DNA from: DATKQI01 sp035532755
GTDB taxonomy: Bacteria > Pseudomonadota > Alphaproteobacteria > Acetobacterales > Acetobacteraceae
DNA: 11,636 bases
Assembly (NCBI GenBank): GCA_035532755.1
Contig: DATKQI010000084.1
Coordinates: forward strand, 1 to 11,636
Reading direction: 5' to 3'
The first letter of the stretch is position 1; every line of letters starts with the position of its first letter. The notes below the pieces were generated by a model. That model was not told the origin of the DNA, did not search any database, and saw nothing but the letters and a program-made list of their open reading frames with translations. This document shows, in pieces, positions 5,785-11,636 of the stretch. The position numbers and the translations under genes are program-made.

Positions 5785-7794
5785 TCAGACCGGCCCGCGT
5801 CCGTTCCGCGCCGGTGCTTCGGCCAGGTGATCGAACCGCCGCTGGTAGGTGCCAAGGCCCATCGTCTGGGATCGCAGCTCGATGATCAGGTCATGCAGTT
5901 CCGCGCCCGGCATCAGCGCCTCCACCTCGTCCCACCCCGTCCAGTCCGGCCGCTCGGAATAGCCGAGGATCTGCCCGCGCCGCGCGGTCAGCAGCCGCTG
6001 GACGCGGGATGTGAACTCGTTCGGCACCGCCACCGAAACATGGTCGATCGGCTCCAGCACCACCGGGTCGGCCTTCGCCAGGCCTTCCGTCATCGCCATG
6101 CGGGTGGCGGACCTGAATGCCATGTCGGAACTGTCAACCGAATGGAAGGTGCCGTCCACCAGGGTCACGGCGATATCGACCACGGGAAAGCCGTGCGGCC
6201 CCTTGCGCGCCGCTTCTTCCGCCGCCTCGCCCACGGCCGGAATGTACTGCCGCGGCACCACGCCGCCAACGATCTTGTCGATGAACAGAAAGCCCTCGCC
6301 GCGGGCGCGCGGCGCGATGTCGAGCTTCAGGTCGGCGAACTGGCCATGCCCGCCCGTCTGCCGCTTCAGCCGCGCATGCTCGTGCACCGCGCGGCGGATC
6401 GTCTCCCTGTAGGCAACCTGCGGCCGCGTGGCGGCAACCTGCAACCCGTACAGCCGCGCCAGCCGTTCGATCGCCGCGTTGAGATGGATCTCGCCCTGGC
6501 CGCGCAAAACCATCTCGCCGGTCTGCTGGTTCTGCTCGATGAGAAGCGACGGATCGTCCTCGGTGATCTTCTGCAACGCACCCGACAGCTTCATGTCGTT
6601 CTTGCGATCGACGGTGGCGATCGCCTGCGCATAGACAGGCGGCCACGGCCGGGGGAAGGCGAGCGCCTCGGCCGGCCCGGCCGGCGAGACCGTGGCGCCG
6701 GTCGCAACACCCTCCAGCCGCGCCAGCGCCGCCAGCTCGCCGGCCTGCGCCTCCGTCGCCTTGGCCGGCTCGCCCCCGGGAAACCGATAGAGCCCGCCCA
6801 GCCGCGCGCCGTCCAGGATCGCGCCGTCGCGCAGCGTGCCGCGCCAGATGCGGGCATAGGACAGCTTGCCGGTATGGCCCGCGTGCACGGTCTTGAACAC
6901 CTGGGCGAGCGGCGGGCCCGCCGGGGCCACGCCGGCGCGGGCGGCCGCCACCGCCGGCTCCGGCGTGTCATGGCGGAGCGCCTTCCATAGCCGGCGGACG
7001 CCATGGCGGTGCTCGGCCGCCCCCAGCAGCACCTCGATCACCGCGCCGGCCGCCAGGTCCTTGCGCAAATCGTCGTAGATCTCGGCGCTGGTCGGCTTCA
7101 CATCGTCCAGGATCTTCTCCAGCAGCGCATCGTCATGGTCCGCGAGAACTTCGGCCAGCGCGGCCCGTGCCTCCTGCTTGCGCTCCGCCATCCCGGAGGG
7201 AAGCTGCACCAGCCCCGACGGCGCGCCCGGGCGGTAGCGATAGGCGTTCTCGCTCACCACATCGACATAGCCGGTCACCGCCTCGCCTTCCCGCATCGGC
7301 ACCTGGCGCAGCACGAGCGGGGAGGCGGCATGGGCCTGCAATGCGGCCAAGATGTCGCGCACGCGCCCCTCCAGCGTGTCTATCTTGTTGATGAACATCA
7401 TGTGCGGAACGCCCCGGGCAGCCAGGTATTTCAGCAGCGGCGCCACCGCCAGCGCGCGCGATGGCGTCGGCTCGCACACCACGACCGCCATATCCACCAT
7501 CGCGAGCGCCGCCTCCGTCTCGTGGATGAACTCGATCGATCCGGGGCAGTCCAGGATCGACCACGCGTCGCCCAGATAGCTGCAATGGCCGAGCCGGAGT
7601 TCGATTCCCATGGTGCGGTTGCGCGGGTCGGCCACCCGCTTGGCCGGCGCGCCGGCGGCTTCAAGCAGCGCCTCGAACAGAATGGATTTGCCGCTCCCAT
7701 ACGGCCCCACCAGGGCCACGGACCGTGGAGCAGCCGAGCGCGGACCGGCGCCGTCCGCGGTCCCCGAGGCTGTGACTGGCGATATGGCAGACAT
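5785..7794 (-). CDS. Elongation factor G-like translational GTPase paralogue
   Basis: This 669-aa EF-G-type protein retains all the main domains. G1 is GPYGSGKS (30-37), replacing the usual AHxDxGKT. G3 is DCPGS (82-86), where canonical EF-G has DTPGH, so the catalytic His is Ser. G4 is NKID (136-139). Switch I is short and divergent (RNRTMGIEL). Domain IV has RQTGGHGQF (478-486). The C-terminal domain has LEPIDHV (580 on), RRGQIL (605-610) and the LRSQTMG segment (about 640-646), all typical of EF-G. The start is ATG 7794, with GGAG 8 nt upstream; the frame is open to 7905, but those residues are Arg/Pro-rich and lack homology signs. It resembles the alphaproteobacterial 'elongation factor G' paralogues and is not the essential fusA, which sits in the str operon. 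Its exact role is unknown. Confidence 0.88.
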   Translation of the reverse strand: MSAISPVTASGTADGAGPRSAAPRSVALVGPYGSGKSILFEALLEAAGAPAKRVADPRNRTMGIELRLGHCSYLGDAWSILDCPGSIEFIHETEAALAMVDMAVVVCEPTPSRALAVAPLLKYLAARGVPHMMFINKIDTLEGRVRDILAALQAHAASPLVLRQVPMREGEAVTGYVDVVSENAYRYRPGAPSGLVQLPSGMAERKQEARAALAEVLADHDDALLEKILDDVKPTSAEIYDDLRKDLAAGAVIEVLLGAAEHRHGVRRLWKALRHDTPEPAVAAARAGVAPAGPPLAQVFKTVHAGHTGKLSYARIWRGTLRDGAILDGARLGGLYRFPGGEPAKATEAQAGELAALARLEGVATGATVSPAGPAEALAFPRPWPPVYAQAIATVDRKNDMKLSGALQKITEDDPSLLIEQNQQTGEMVLRGQGEIHLNAAIERLARLYGLQVAATRPQVAYRETIRRAVHEHARLKRQTGGHGQFADLKLDIAPRARGEGFLFIDKIVGGVVPRQYIPAVGEAAEEAARKGPHGFPVVDIAVTLVDGTFHSVDSSDMAFRSATRMAMTEGLAKADPVVLEPIDHVSVAVPNEFTSRVQRLLTARRGQILGYSERPDWTGWDEVEALMPGAELHDLIIELRSQTMGLGTYQRRFDHLAEAPARNGRGPV

Positions 7795-7852
7795 CCTGGC
7801 GTCTCCATCCGGGCCGCTCCGCGGCCTCTTGCTTGCGCGTGGTGCCCGGCCG

Positions 7853-7885
7853 GTCCGGATTCCCGCCGTCCGGCGGGCGCCGGAC
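7853..7885 (-). other. Strong hairpin in the leader of the EF-G-like gene
   Basis: On the minus strand GTCCGG (7885-7880) pairs with CCGGAC (7858-7853). Inside it CCCGCCG (7877-7871) pairs with CGGCGGG (7868-7862). The two stems are separated by a small 2x3 internal loop and closed by a 2-nt GA tip that must open slightly. It lies about 59 nt upstream of the start codon. It could be a leader structure or only GC-rich palindromic sequence; no attenuator peptide or T-run is seen. Confidence 0.35.
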
Positions 7886-7985
7886 AGCCCGGCCCGGCCC
7901 GCCATGGAGGGAGCCTAGCCCAGAATGAGCCCGTCTTGGACATTTCCTCCCGCACGCACCGGGGCCGGCCATCGTGCGAGCCTGG

Positions 7986-8005
7986 ATTCCCGCTTTCGCG
8001 GGAAT
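7986..8005. repeat. REP-like palindrome
   Basis: ATTCCCGC (7986-7993), loop TTTC, GCGGGAAT (7998-8005) is a perfect 8-bp hairpin embedded in CTGG...GG. This ATTCCCGC-loop-GCGGGAAT type is a very widespread dispersed intergenic palindrome in proteobacteria. It lies between the LysR stop (8031) and the EF-G-like start, and may serve as the 3' end of the LysR transcript. The rest of 7795-8030 holds only the leader hairpin and no gene. Confidence 0.6.
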
Positions 8006-8030
8006 GGGTCGATGCTTTCGCCGGTTGGCA

Positions 8031-8921
8031 TCAGGCGTCCCGCAGCGCGCGGAGCCATTCCGTCACGAGGCAACTCGCATCCGCCCGCCGCCAGGCCGCG
8101 TGGAGGCGTACGGTCAGAGGATACCAGGGCAGATCGACGAGAACGACATCGGGCGATCGGATGATCGTGCGCATGCTCGCCTGAACCAGTGCAAGGCCGA
8201 GACCCGCCGCGACCAGGCCGAGGCTCGTCGCCGGATCGCCCGCCTCGAAACGCAAGTCGGGCGTGAATCCGCAGGCGGCGCAGGCGCTCAGAAACCGGTC
8301 CTCGGCACCCGGATTGAGCGCGCGGGGGCGGGAGACCCAGGGTTGGCCGTCGAGGTCCGCCGGCATGACGCTCTGCTTGCCGGCGAGCGGATGGTCCGCC
8401 GGAACGGCCAGCAGCATGGGCTCTTCCATCAGCCGCAGCCCGGCGAGATCCGGATCGTCATCGTCAGGCGGGGTATAGAGAAGGCCGCAATCGATCTCGC
8501 GGCGGCGCAGCGCCTCGAACTGGGGTGCCGATCGGAGCGCCCGAAGCTCGATGCGAATCTCCGGCCGCGGCACGCGGAAGCGCCGCATGGCGCGCGGGAG
8601 CAGCCCCGCGTGTACCGCCCCCTCCACGTAGCCCAGCGTAAGCGCCCCCGCTTCGCCGCGTCCCATGCGTCGGCCCAGCGCCTCGACCCGCTCGGCCTGG
8701 GCCAGCAGCACCCTTGCCTCGGTCAGAAACGCGCGTCCCTCGCGCGTCAGGCGGACCCTCTTTCTGGCGCGCTCGAAAAGGCGCAGCCCAAGGATGGCCT
8801 CAAGCTGCATCACCTGCCGGCTGAGCGGCGACTGGGACATGTTGAGCGCCTCCGCCGCGCGCCCGACATGCTCGGCTTCGGCGACCGCCACGAACTGGCG
8901 CAACTGGCGAAGGTCGAGCAT
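8031..8921 (-). CDS. LysR-family transcriptional regulator
   Basis: This 296-aa regulator has the classic LysR layout. The N-terminal winged helix (1-60) reads MLDLRQLRQFVAVAE, then GRAAEALNMSQSPLSRQVMQLE. A linker helix follows, then a two-lobed effector domain (about 88-290). The SQSPLSRQ recognition helix is canonical. ATG 8921 has GGAG 6 nt upstream; the ten extra residues of the frame open to 8951 would run through the intergenic dyad. It is divergent from the CMD-SDR gene pair, the standard arrangement for a LysR regulator and its targets, so those two are the likely targets. The inducer is unknown. Confidence 0.93.
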   Translation of the reverse strand: MLDLRQLRQFVAVAEAEHVGRAAEALNMSQSPLSRQVMQLEAILGLRLFERARKRVRLTREGRAFLTEARVLLAQAERVEALGRRMGRGEAGALTLGYVEGAVHAGLLPRAMRRFRVPRPEIRIELRALRSAPQFEALRRREIDCGLLYTPPDDDDPDLAGLRLMEEPMLLAVPADHPLAGKQSVMPADLDGQPWVSRPRALNPGAEDRFLSACAACGFTPDLRFEAGDPATSLGLVAAGLGLALVQASMRTIIRSPDVVLVDLPWYPLTVRLHAAWRRADASCLVTEWLRALRDA

Positions 8922-8931
8922 TTCAGTCTCC

Positions 8932-8948
8932 ACAGGTCTTAAACCTGT
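8932..8948. promoter_or_regulatory. Dyad between LysR and CMD genes, candidate LysR site
   Basis: ACAGGT (8932-8937), CTTAA, ACCTGT (8943-8948) is a 17-bp inverted repeat with perfect 6-bp arms. It sits 10 nt before the LysR start and 83 nt before the CMD start. LysR proteins often bind such intergenic dyads to autorepress and to activate the divergent gene. It does not show a clear T-N11-A box, so the assignment is tentative. Confidence 0.4.
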
Positions 8949-9031
8949 CAAAAACAGTCTTGGACGGAAAGATCAAGGCCGGTGATGGTGCGGGCCGCGG
9001 CGCACAGCGCCCGAACCGAGGAGAGACATCG

Positions 9032-9445
9032 ATGACCAAGGAAAGCCCCCTTTACCGCACCGGCCTGGCGCTGCTTCAGCAGCTTCACGGCGGCCATGCC
9101 GGGGAAGCGATGGTGGCCGAGATGAGCGGGATTTGCCCGGCCTTCGCGGACATCACGATCGAATGGGCATTGGGCGGCGTGATGGCGCGGCCCGGCCTCG
9201 ATCTGCTGACCCGCCAACTCGTCCTGATCGCCTCCTGCGTGACCCAGGGGCATGCCATGCCGCAGCTCCGGGCGCATGCCGAAGCCGCTCTGGAGGCCGG
9301 CGCAACGAAGGAACAGATCGTCGAGACGATCCTGCAGCTCACCTTCTATGCGGGCGGCCCCGCCGTGCGCAATTCGCTCGTGGCGCTCAAGGACATCCTC
9401 GGCCCGGCGTCCCCCGGCCAGCAACGCCCGGCGCAAGCCGCCTGA
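9032..9445 (+). CDS. Carboxymuconolactone decarboxylase (CMD)-family protein
   Basis: This 137-aa all-helical CMD-domain protein falls in a family that includes 4-carboxymuconolactone decarboxylase (PcaC) and AhpD peroxidase-type proteins. The diagnostic stretch is the C-terminal half: LTRQLVLIASCVTQGH (59-74), then LRAHAEAALEAGATKEQIVE (79-98) and LTFYAGGPAVRNSL (103-116), matching the PcaC-like pattern with His82. There is no CxxC pair, so AhpD-type peroxidase activity is unlikely. ATG 9032 follows GAGGAG (9018-9023) by 8 nt. It is the first gene of a two-gene unit with the SDR 88 nt downstream. No other protocatechuate-pathway gene is present, so a true PcaC role is doubtful and the substrate is unknown. 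Confidence 0.85.
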   Translation: MTKESPLYRTGLALLQQLHGGHAGEAMVAEMSGICPAFADITIEWALGGVMARPGLDLLTRQLVLIASCVTQGHAMPQLRAHAEAALEAGATKEQIVETILQLTFYAGGPAVRNSLVALKDILGPASPGQQRPAQAA

Positions 9446-9518
9446 CCGTCCACCCCCGAACAATGGGAAGCCCTGGTTCCGGCCAGCGGTTTTCCCAGGC
9501 AGTCAAGAAGCAGCCATG

Positions 9519-9524
9519 AAGGAG
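9519..9524 (+). promoter_or_regulatory. Ribosome binding site deciding the SDR GTG start
   Basis: AAGGAG, 9 nt before GTG 9534. The alternative ATG at 9516 would include this site in its own codons 2-3 and has only CAGCC before it. Confidence 0.65.
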
Positions 9525-9533
9525 ATTTGCCTC

Positions 9534-10250
9534 GTGTCCACTCAACATACGGTCATCGTCGGCGGTTCGTCGGGGATTGGGCTCGCCACCGCCCGCAAGC
9601 TCCTCGGTTCCGGTCACAAGGTCACGATCACCGGGCGCAACGAGCGGAAGCTGAAGAACGCACGGATGTCCTCACAGGGGGACCTTTCCGCCCTTGCCAT
9701 GAATGCCGCCGACAGCGCCGGCGTCCGGGATGCCTTCGGGCGGATCGGCTCGTTCGACCATCTCGTCCTGGCCCTCGGCAGCGGCAAGGGCGCGGGGCCG
9801 TTCGCCTCCGTCAGCCTCGCCGATGTCCGGCAGGGTTTCGAGGAGAAGGTCTTTCCGCATTTCGCCTGCGCCCAGTCGGCGCTGCCGTTTCTGGGCAGCA
9901 CCGGCAGCATCACCTTCATCGCGGCGGTCACGGCCCACGCCGCCATGCCCGGAACGGCGGGCATCGGTGCCGCCAATGCGGCGGTCGCGGCACTCGTGCC
10001 GATCCTCGCCGCCGAACTGAAGCCGCTCCGGGTCAACTGCGTGTCCCCGGGCGTCATCGACACCCCGTGGTGGGATTTCCTGACCGATGAGCAGAAGGCC
10101 CCCGTTTTCGCGGATTTCGCCGCGAAAGCCCCGGTCGGACGTGTCGGCACGGCGGACGACATCGCGCAGGCCATCGCCTTCCTCATCTCCGACACGTTCA
10201 TGTCCGGGCAGGTCATCATCTGCGACGGCGGGCTGCGGCTGGCGGCCTAG
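9534..10250 (+). CDS. SDR-family protein lacking the catalytic triad
   Basis: This 238-aa Rossmann-fold protein is of the short-chain dehydrogenase/reductase family. The nucleotide-binding motif GGSSGIG (10-16) and TGR (33-35, Arg suggesting NADP preference) are intact, as are VNCVSPG and the C-terminal SGQVIICDGG. The active site is not: the usual serine falls in IAAVTA (129-134), and the YxxxK motif reads IGAAN (144-148), so Ser, Tyr and Lys are all missing. GTG 9534 is chosen because AAGGAG (9519-9524) stands 9 nt before it; an ATG at 9516 overlaps that site. It is probably co-transcribed with the CMD gene. It may be an NADP-binding regulatory protein or use an unusual mechanism. Confidence 0.85.
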   Translation: MSTQHTVIVGGSSGIGLATARKLLGSGHKVTITGRNERKLKNARMSSQGDLSALAMNAADSAGVRDAFGRIGSFDHLVLALGSGKGAGPFASVSLADVRQGFEEKVFPHFACAQSALPFLGSTGSITFIAAVTAHAAMPGTAGIGAANAAVAALVPILAAELKPLRVNCVSPGVIDTPWWDFLTDEQKAPVFADFAAKAPVGRVGTADDIAQAIAFLISDTFMSGQVIICDGGLRLAA

Positions 10251-10255
10251 CGCAT

Positions 10256-10292
10256 CATCGGCTTGGAATCGCGCGGCGATTCCAAGCCGATG
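10256..10292. repeat. Perfect 16-bp inverted repeat
   Basis: CATCGGCTTGGAATCG (10256-10271) and its exact reverse complement (10277-10292) flank a 5-nt loop CGCGG. It begins 5 nt after the SDR stop, so it may end that transcript, but the sequence after it is AAAATG rather than a T-run. It is the first of four palindromes in this gene-free stretch. Confidence 0.75.
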
Positions 10293-10313
10293 AAAATGCT
10301 CGTGAAATATAAG

Positions 10314-10348
10314 CTGGAGCATGTTCGCTTGAAGCGAACATGCTCCAG
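10314..10348. repeat. Perfect 17-bp inverted repeat
   Basis: CTGGAGCATGTTCGCTT (10314-10330), a single G, then the exact reverse complement (10332-10348). As RNA it would fold as a 15-bp stem with a TTGAA loop. The GGAGCATG...CATGCTCC form resembles dispersed intergenic mosaic elements of Alphaproteobacteria such as RIME. That resemblance is from memory, not from a search. Confidence 0.75.
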
Positions 10349-10360
10349 TGTCCCGAGTCA

Positions 10361-10380
10361 GAAATTCGAAGATGAATTTC
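10361..10380. repeat. Perfect 7-bp inverted repeat
   Basis: GAAATTC (10361-10367), GAAGAT, GAATTTC (10374-10380). It is short and AT-rich and could be chance, but it lies in line with three longer palindromes. Confidence 0.45.
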
Positions 10381-10417
10381 CGGGGCACCAGGGGTTTGTT
10401 TTCAGTGGCCTGCTGGT

Positions 10418-10443
10418 CCCTGAAATGCAGGGGCATTTCAGGG
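10418..10443. repeat. Perfect 11-bp inverted repeat with an outer stem
   Basis: CCCTGAAATGC (10418-10428), loop AGGG, GCATTTCAGGG (10433-10443). An outer GCCTG (10408-10412) can pair with CAGGC (10444-10448) across a 5-nt bulge, giving a longer hairpin. Confidence 0.65.
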
Positions 10444-10453
10444 CAGGCTGTGC

Positions 10454-10483
10454 AAAAAGCCGTCGGATCGGTCACGTCATCCG
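10454..10483 (-). terminator. Weak candidate terminator of the VOC gene
   Basis: On the minus strand, just past the VOC stop, CGGAT (10483-10479) can pair with ATCCG (10468-10464), followed by a TTTTT run (10458-10454). The stem is only 5 bp and the T-run is offset by 5 nt, so this is tentative. Confidence 0.25.
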
Positions 10484-10493
10484 GTCGACTCGT

Positions 10494-10925
10494 TTAGACT
10501 GATAACTCTCCTGCGTGGCTGGTATAGACCGTTATTCCATTGCCATCAGGATCGGCAAACTGGAAGTAGTCGTGACCAAACAATTGATCTTGAGCAATTG
10601 CATCTACGGACAACCCCTTTTCCAGCAAAGTTGTCCTATATATTTCCAGATCGTTTCTAGATTTGCCGTCAATCACCAAGTCGAGTCGTTCGTTAAAAGG
10701 AACCCCGCGCTGGCCAAGCTGGCTAGAGCTTAGTGAAGTTGGCAATTCATCGTTTTTATTGAATAGCAAAATGTGTGTACCGCCTCGCAATTCGATGATC
10801 GCTAAATCGGGAAATATCCCAAACGGACGCAAGCCCAATTTTGTGTAAAATTGATAACTGATATTAATGTCACTAACCTTCATGACAAAATGTCCGAAGG
10901 CTGCAGCGGGCAAATTGTTGTTCAT
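10494..10925 (-). CDS. VOC-superfamily (glyoxalase/bleomycin-resistance fold) protein
   Basis: This 143-aa protein has the paired beta-alpha-beta-beta-beta fold of the vicinal oxygen chelate family, which includes glyoxalases, extradiol dioxygenases and drug-sequestering proteins. The N-terminal module starts GHFVMKVSD (11-19) and ends in AIIELRGGTHILLF (42-55). The second module ends FGHDYFQFADPDGNGITVY (116-134). H12, E45 and H118 are plausible metal ligands, but no specific reaction can be assigned. ATG 10925 has GAGG 8 nt upstream. The gene is strikingly AT-richer than its neighbours (hand counts 43% G+C in 10561-10620 and 40% in 10621-10680) and uses codons rare elsewhere here, suggesting transfer. 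It is divergent from a TetR gene that probably controls it. Confidence 0.87.
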   Translation of the reverse strand: MNNNLPAAAFGHFVMKVSDINISYQFYTKLGLRPFGIFPDLAIIELRGGTHILLFNKNDELPTSLSSSQLGQRGVPFNERLDLVIDGKSRNDLEIYRTTLLEKGLSVDAIAQDQLFGHDYFQFADPDGNGITVYTSHAGELSV

Positions 10926-10989
10926 ATTTCCATCCTCGCTTGGCGATAAACGGTGAGACCGGCTTCCACGGCGCACACCGCCATGGTAA

Positions 10990-11007
10990 TCCGACCGCTC
11001 AGTCGGA
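10990..11007. promoter_or_regulatory. Candidate TetR operator 1
   Basis: TCCGAC (10990-10995), 6-nt centre CGCTCA, GTCGGA (11002-11007). It covers the expected transcription start of the VOC gene. The element AGTCGGAAA is shared as a direct repeat with operator 2 (11001-11009 and 11028-11036, 27 bp apart). Confidence 0.45.
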
Positions 11008-11011
11008 AATA

Positions 11012-11040
11012 GTTATGCGACTGGCCAGTCGGAAAAGCAA
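11012..11040 (-). promoter_or_regulatory. Predicted promoter of the VOC gene
   Basis: On the minus strand TTGCTT (11040-11035), a 17-nt spacer, then CATAAC (11017-11012). The hexamers are moderate (3/6 and 4/6) but the spacing is ideal. The perfect palindrome 11018-11031 fills the spacer, the classical arrangement for TetR repression. Confidence 0.45.
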
Positions 11041-11626
11041 GGGGCTTAATTTGACGCGTAGAAAGGAAATTGACCGGGATCGGATTTTGGACGCCGCCGA
11101 GAGCGTGATCCTCGATTCCGGAGGTCGAAGTTTCACGCTCGATGCCGTCGCTGAGCGGGCGGGCATCAGCAAGGGCGGTCTCGTCTATAGCTTCGCGACC
11201 AAGGACGGGTTGGTCCGCGCGGCGTTGGAGCGCGAAGTCGCGCGCTTTCAAGAGGCGGTCGGTCGGCGGCTCGACGGCAAGCCAGTTAAGCCCTTCGAAC
11301 TGGTCCTAGCCCACATTGAGGAAGCGCTCGATGAGGATGACGCCGCAACGCGCAAGGCGGCTTTCCTAGTAACCGCCTTGGTACACGCCCCCGATATGAT
11401 GGAGCCAGCGCGACGCTATTACCGTGCGCTGCTCGATCCGCTCTTAGCGGAGTCAGGCAAGGCGCATGAGGTCCGCAACGCACTGCTGGCTGTCGAAGGA
11501 ATTTTCCTGCTGCGAGGATTGGGCTTTGTCGAGGTCTCGGCAGAAGAGCACAGATCTGTCCTGCGCCACGCGCGAGATACGGTCGCCGGAGCGCTGACCA
11601 AACATCGAGGCACCAATACCCCGTAG
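11015..11626 (+). CDS. TetR-family transcriptional regulator
   Basis: This regulator has a TetR N-terminal helix-turn-helix: RDRILDAAESVIL (21-33), TLDAVAERAGISKGGLVYSFATKDGLVRAAL (41-71, split across the recognition helix), and then a helical ligand-binding domain to residue 203. It is divergent from the VOC gene and probably represses it and itself. Two starts are possible. ATG 11015 gives 203 aa, but its codons would contain operator 2 and its ribosome site is weak. TTG 11051 gives 191 aa (N-terminus LTRRKEID), with AAGGGG 6 nt upstream and the operator left in the leader. The coordinates use the ATG, and the TTG is a serious alternative. Composition is nearer the rest of the window than the VOC gene. 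Confidence 0.88.
   Translation: MRLASRKSKGLNLTRRKEIDRDRILDAAESVILDSGGRSFTLDAVAERAGISKGGLVYSFATKDGLVRAALEREVARFQEAVGRRLDGKPVKPFELVLAHIEEALDEDDAATRKAAFLVTALVHAPDMMEPARRYYRALLDPLLAESGKAHEVRNALLAVEGIFLLRGLGFVEVSAEEHRSVLRHARDTVAGALTKHRGTNTP
11018..11031. promoter_or_regulatory. Candidate TetR operator 2 (perfect 14-bp palindrome)
   Basis: CGACTGGCCAGTCG is a perfect palindrome of the kind bound by many TetR-family proteins. If the TetR gene started at ATG 11015 this operator would be inside its first codons, which argues for a downstream start. Confidence 0.55.
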
Positions 11627-11636
11627 AGCTTTGGCT

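Noticed and set aside
7795..7905. N-terminal extension of the EF-G-like frame
   Set aside because: It is Arg/Pro-rich, overlaps the leader hairpin, and a better ribosome binding site precedes ATG 7794.
5095..8184. Plus-strand open frames 5095-6990 and 7003-8184
   Set aside because: They mirror the EF-G-like and bactofilin genes, have no ribosome binding sites of note, and are rich in Arg, His, Gln and Gly.
9032..9445. Authentic PcaC or AhpD
   Set aside because: No other protocatechuate-pathway genes lie nearby and there is no CxxC motif, so only the family name is supported.
9252..9533. N-terminal extension of the SDR frame
   Set aside because: It overlaps the CMD gene in another frame, is Arg/Ser/Pro-rich and precedes the clear AAGGAG-GTG start.
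10251..10493. CRISPR array or insertion-sequence end
   Set aside because: The palindromes are all different, with no regular direct repeats or spacers. No transposase fragment or target duplication is visible.

Overview
This is a high-GC bacterial window, densely coded mostly on the minus strand. A bactofilin, an EF-G-like paralogue of a type I associate with Alphaproteobacteria, and a FadR-type regulator driving a sugar-type ABC operon together suggest an alphaproteobacterium, possibly Acetobacterales or Rhodospirillales. This placement is inference from gene content and composition; there is no rRNA or marker gene to confirm it.

Region 1 (about 85-5185, minus strand) is one tightly packed five-gene operon. 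Its order is a FadR-subfamily GntR regulator, a Cys/Met-metabolism PLP enzyme, a secreted family-1 solute-binding protein and two MalF/MalG-type permeases. Junctions are -8, +20, +7 and +4 nt. A TTGACA promoter overlapping a 26-bp dyad lies just upstream of the regulator, so the operon is probably autoregulated. No ATPase gene is visible, so the importer must borrow one or have it outside the window. A perfect 10-bp hairpin follows the last permease.

Region 2 (5260-7794, minus) holds a bactofilin (GTG start, strong ribosome binding site) and a 669-aa EF-G-like translational GTPase. The GTPase has a variant P-loop and lacks the catalytic histidine of the G3 motif. Its leader holds a strong hairpin, and a REP-like palindrome lies further upstream.

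Region 3 (8031-10250) has a LysR regulator divergent from a carboxymuconolactone-decarboxylase-family gene and an SDR-fold gene. The SDR has lost the whole Ser-Tyr-Lys catalytic triad. A 17-bp dyad sits between LysR and its presumed targets.

Region 4 (10251-10493) has no gene but contains four perfect inverted repeats within 188 bp. Region 5 (10494-11626) is a divergent VOC-fold gene and TetR regulator pair. The VOC gene is about 40-43% G+C in sampled lines, against about 72% in a sampled line of the SDR gene, which suggests horizontal acquisition. Two TetR-style palindromes sit on the predicted VOC promoter.

I found no convincing new defence or mobile system. The most notable points are the catalytically degenerate SDR, the EF-G paralogue without its catalytic histidine, the ATPase-less importer coupled to a PLP enzyme, and the palindrome cluster beside a low-GC gene pair.
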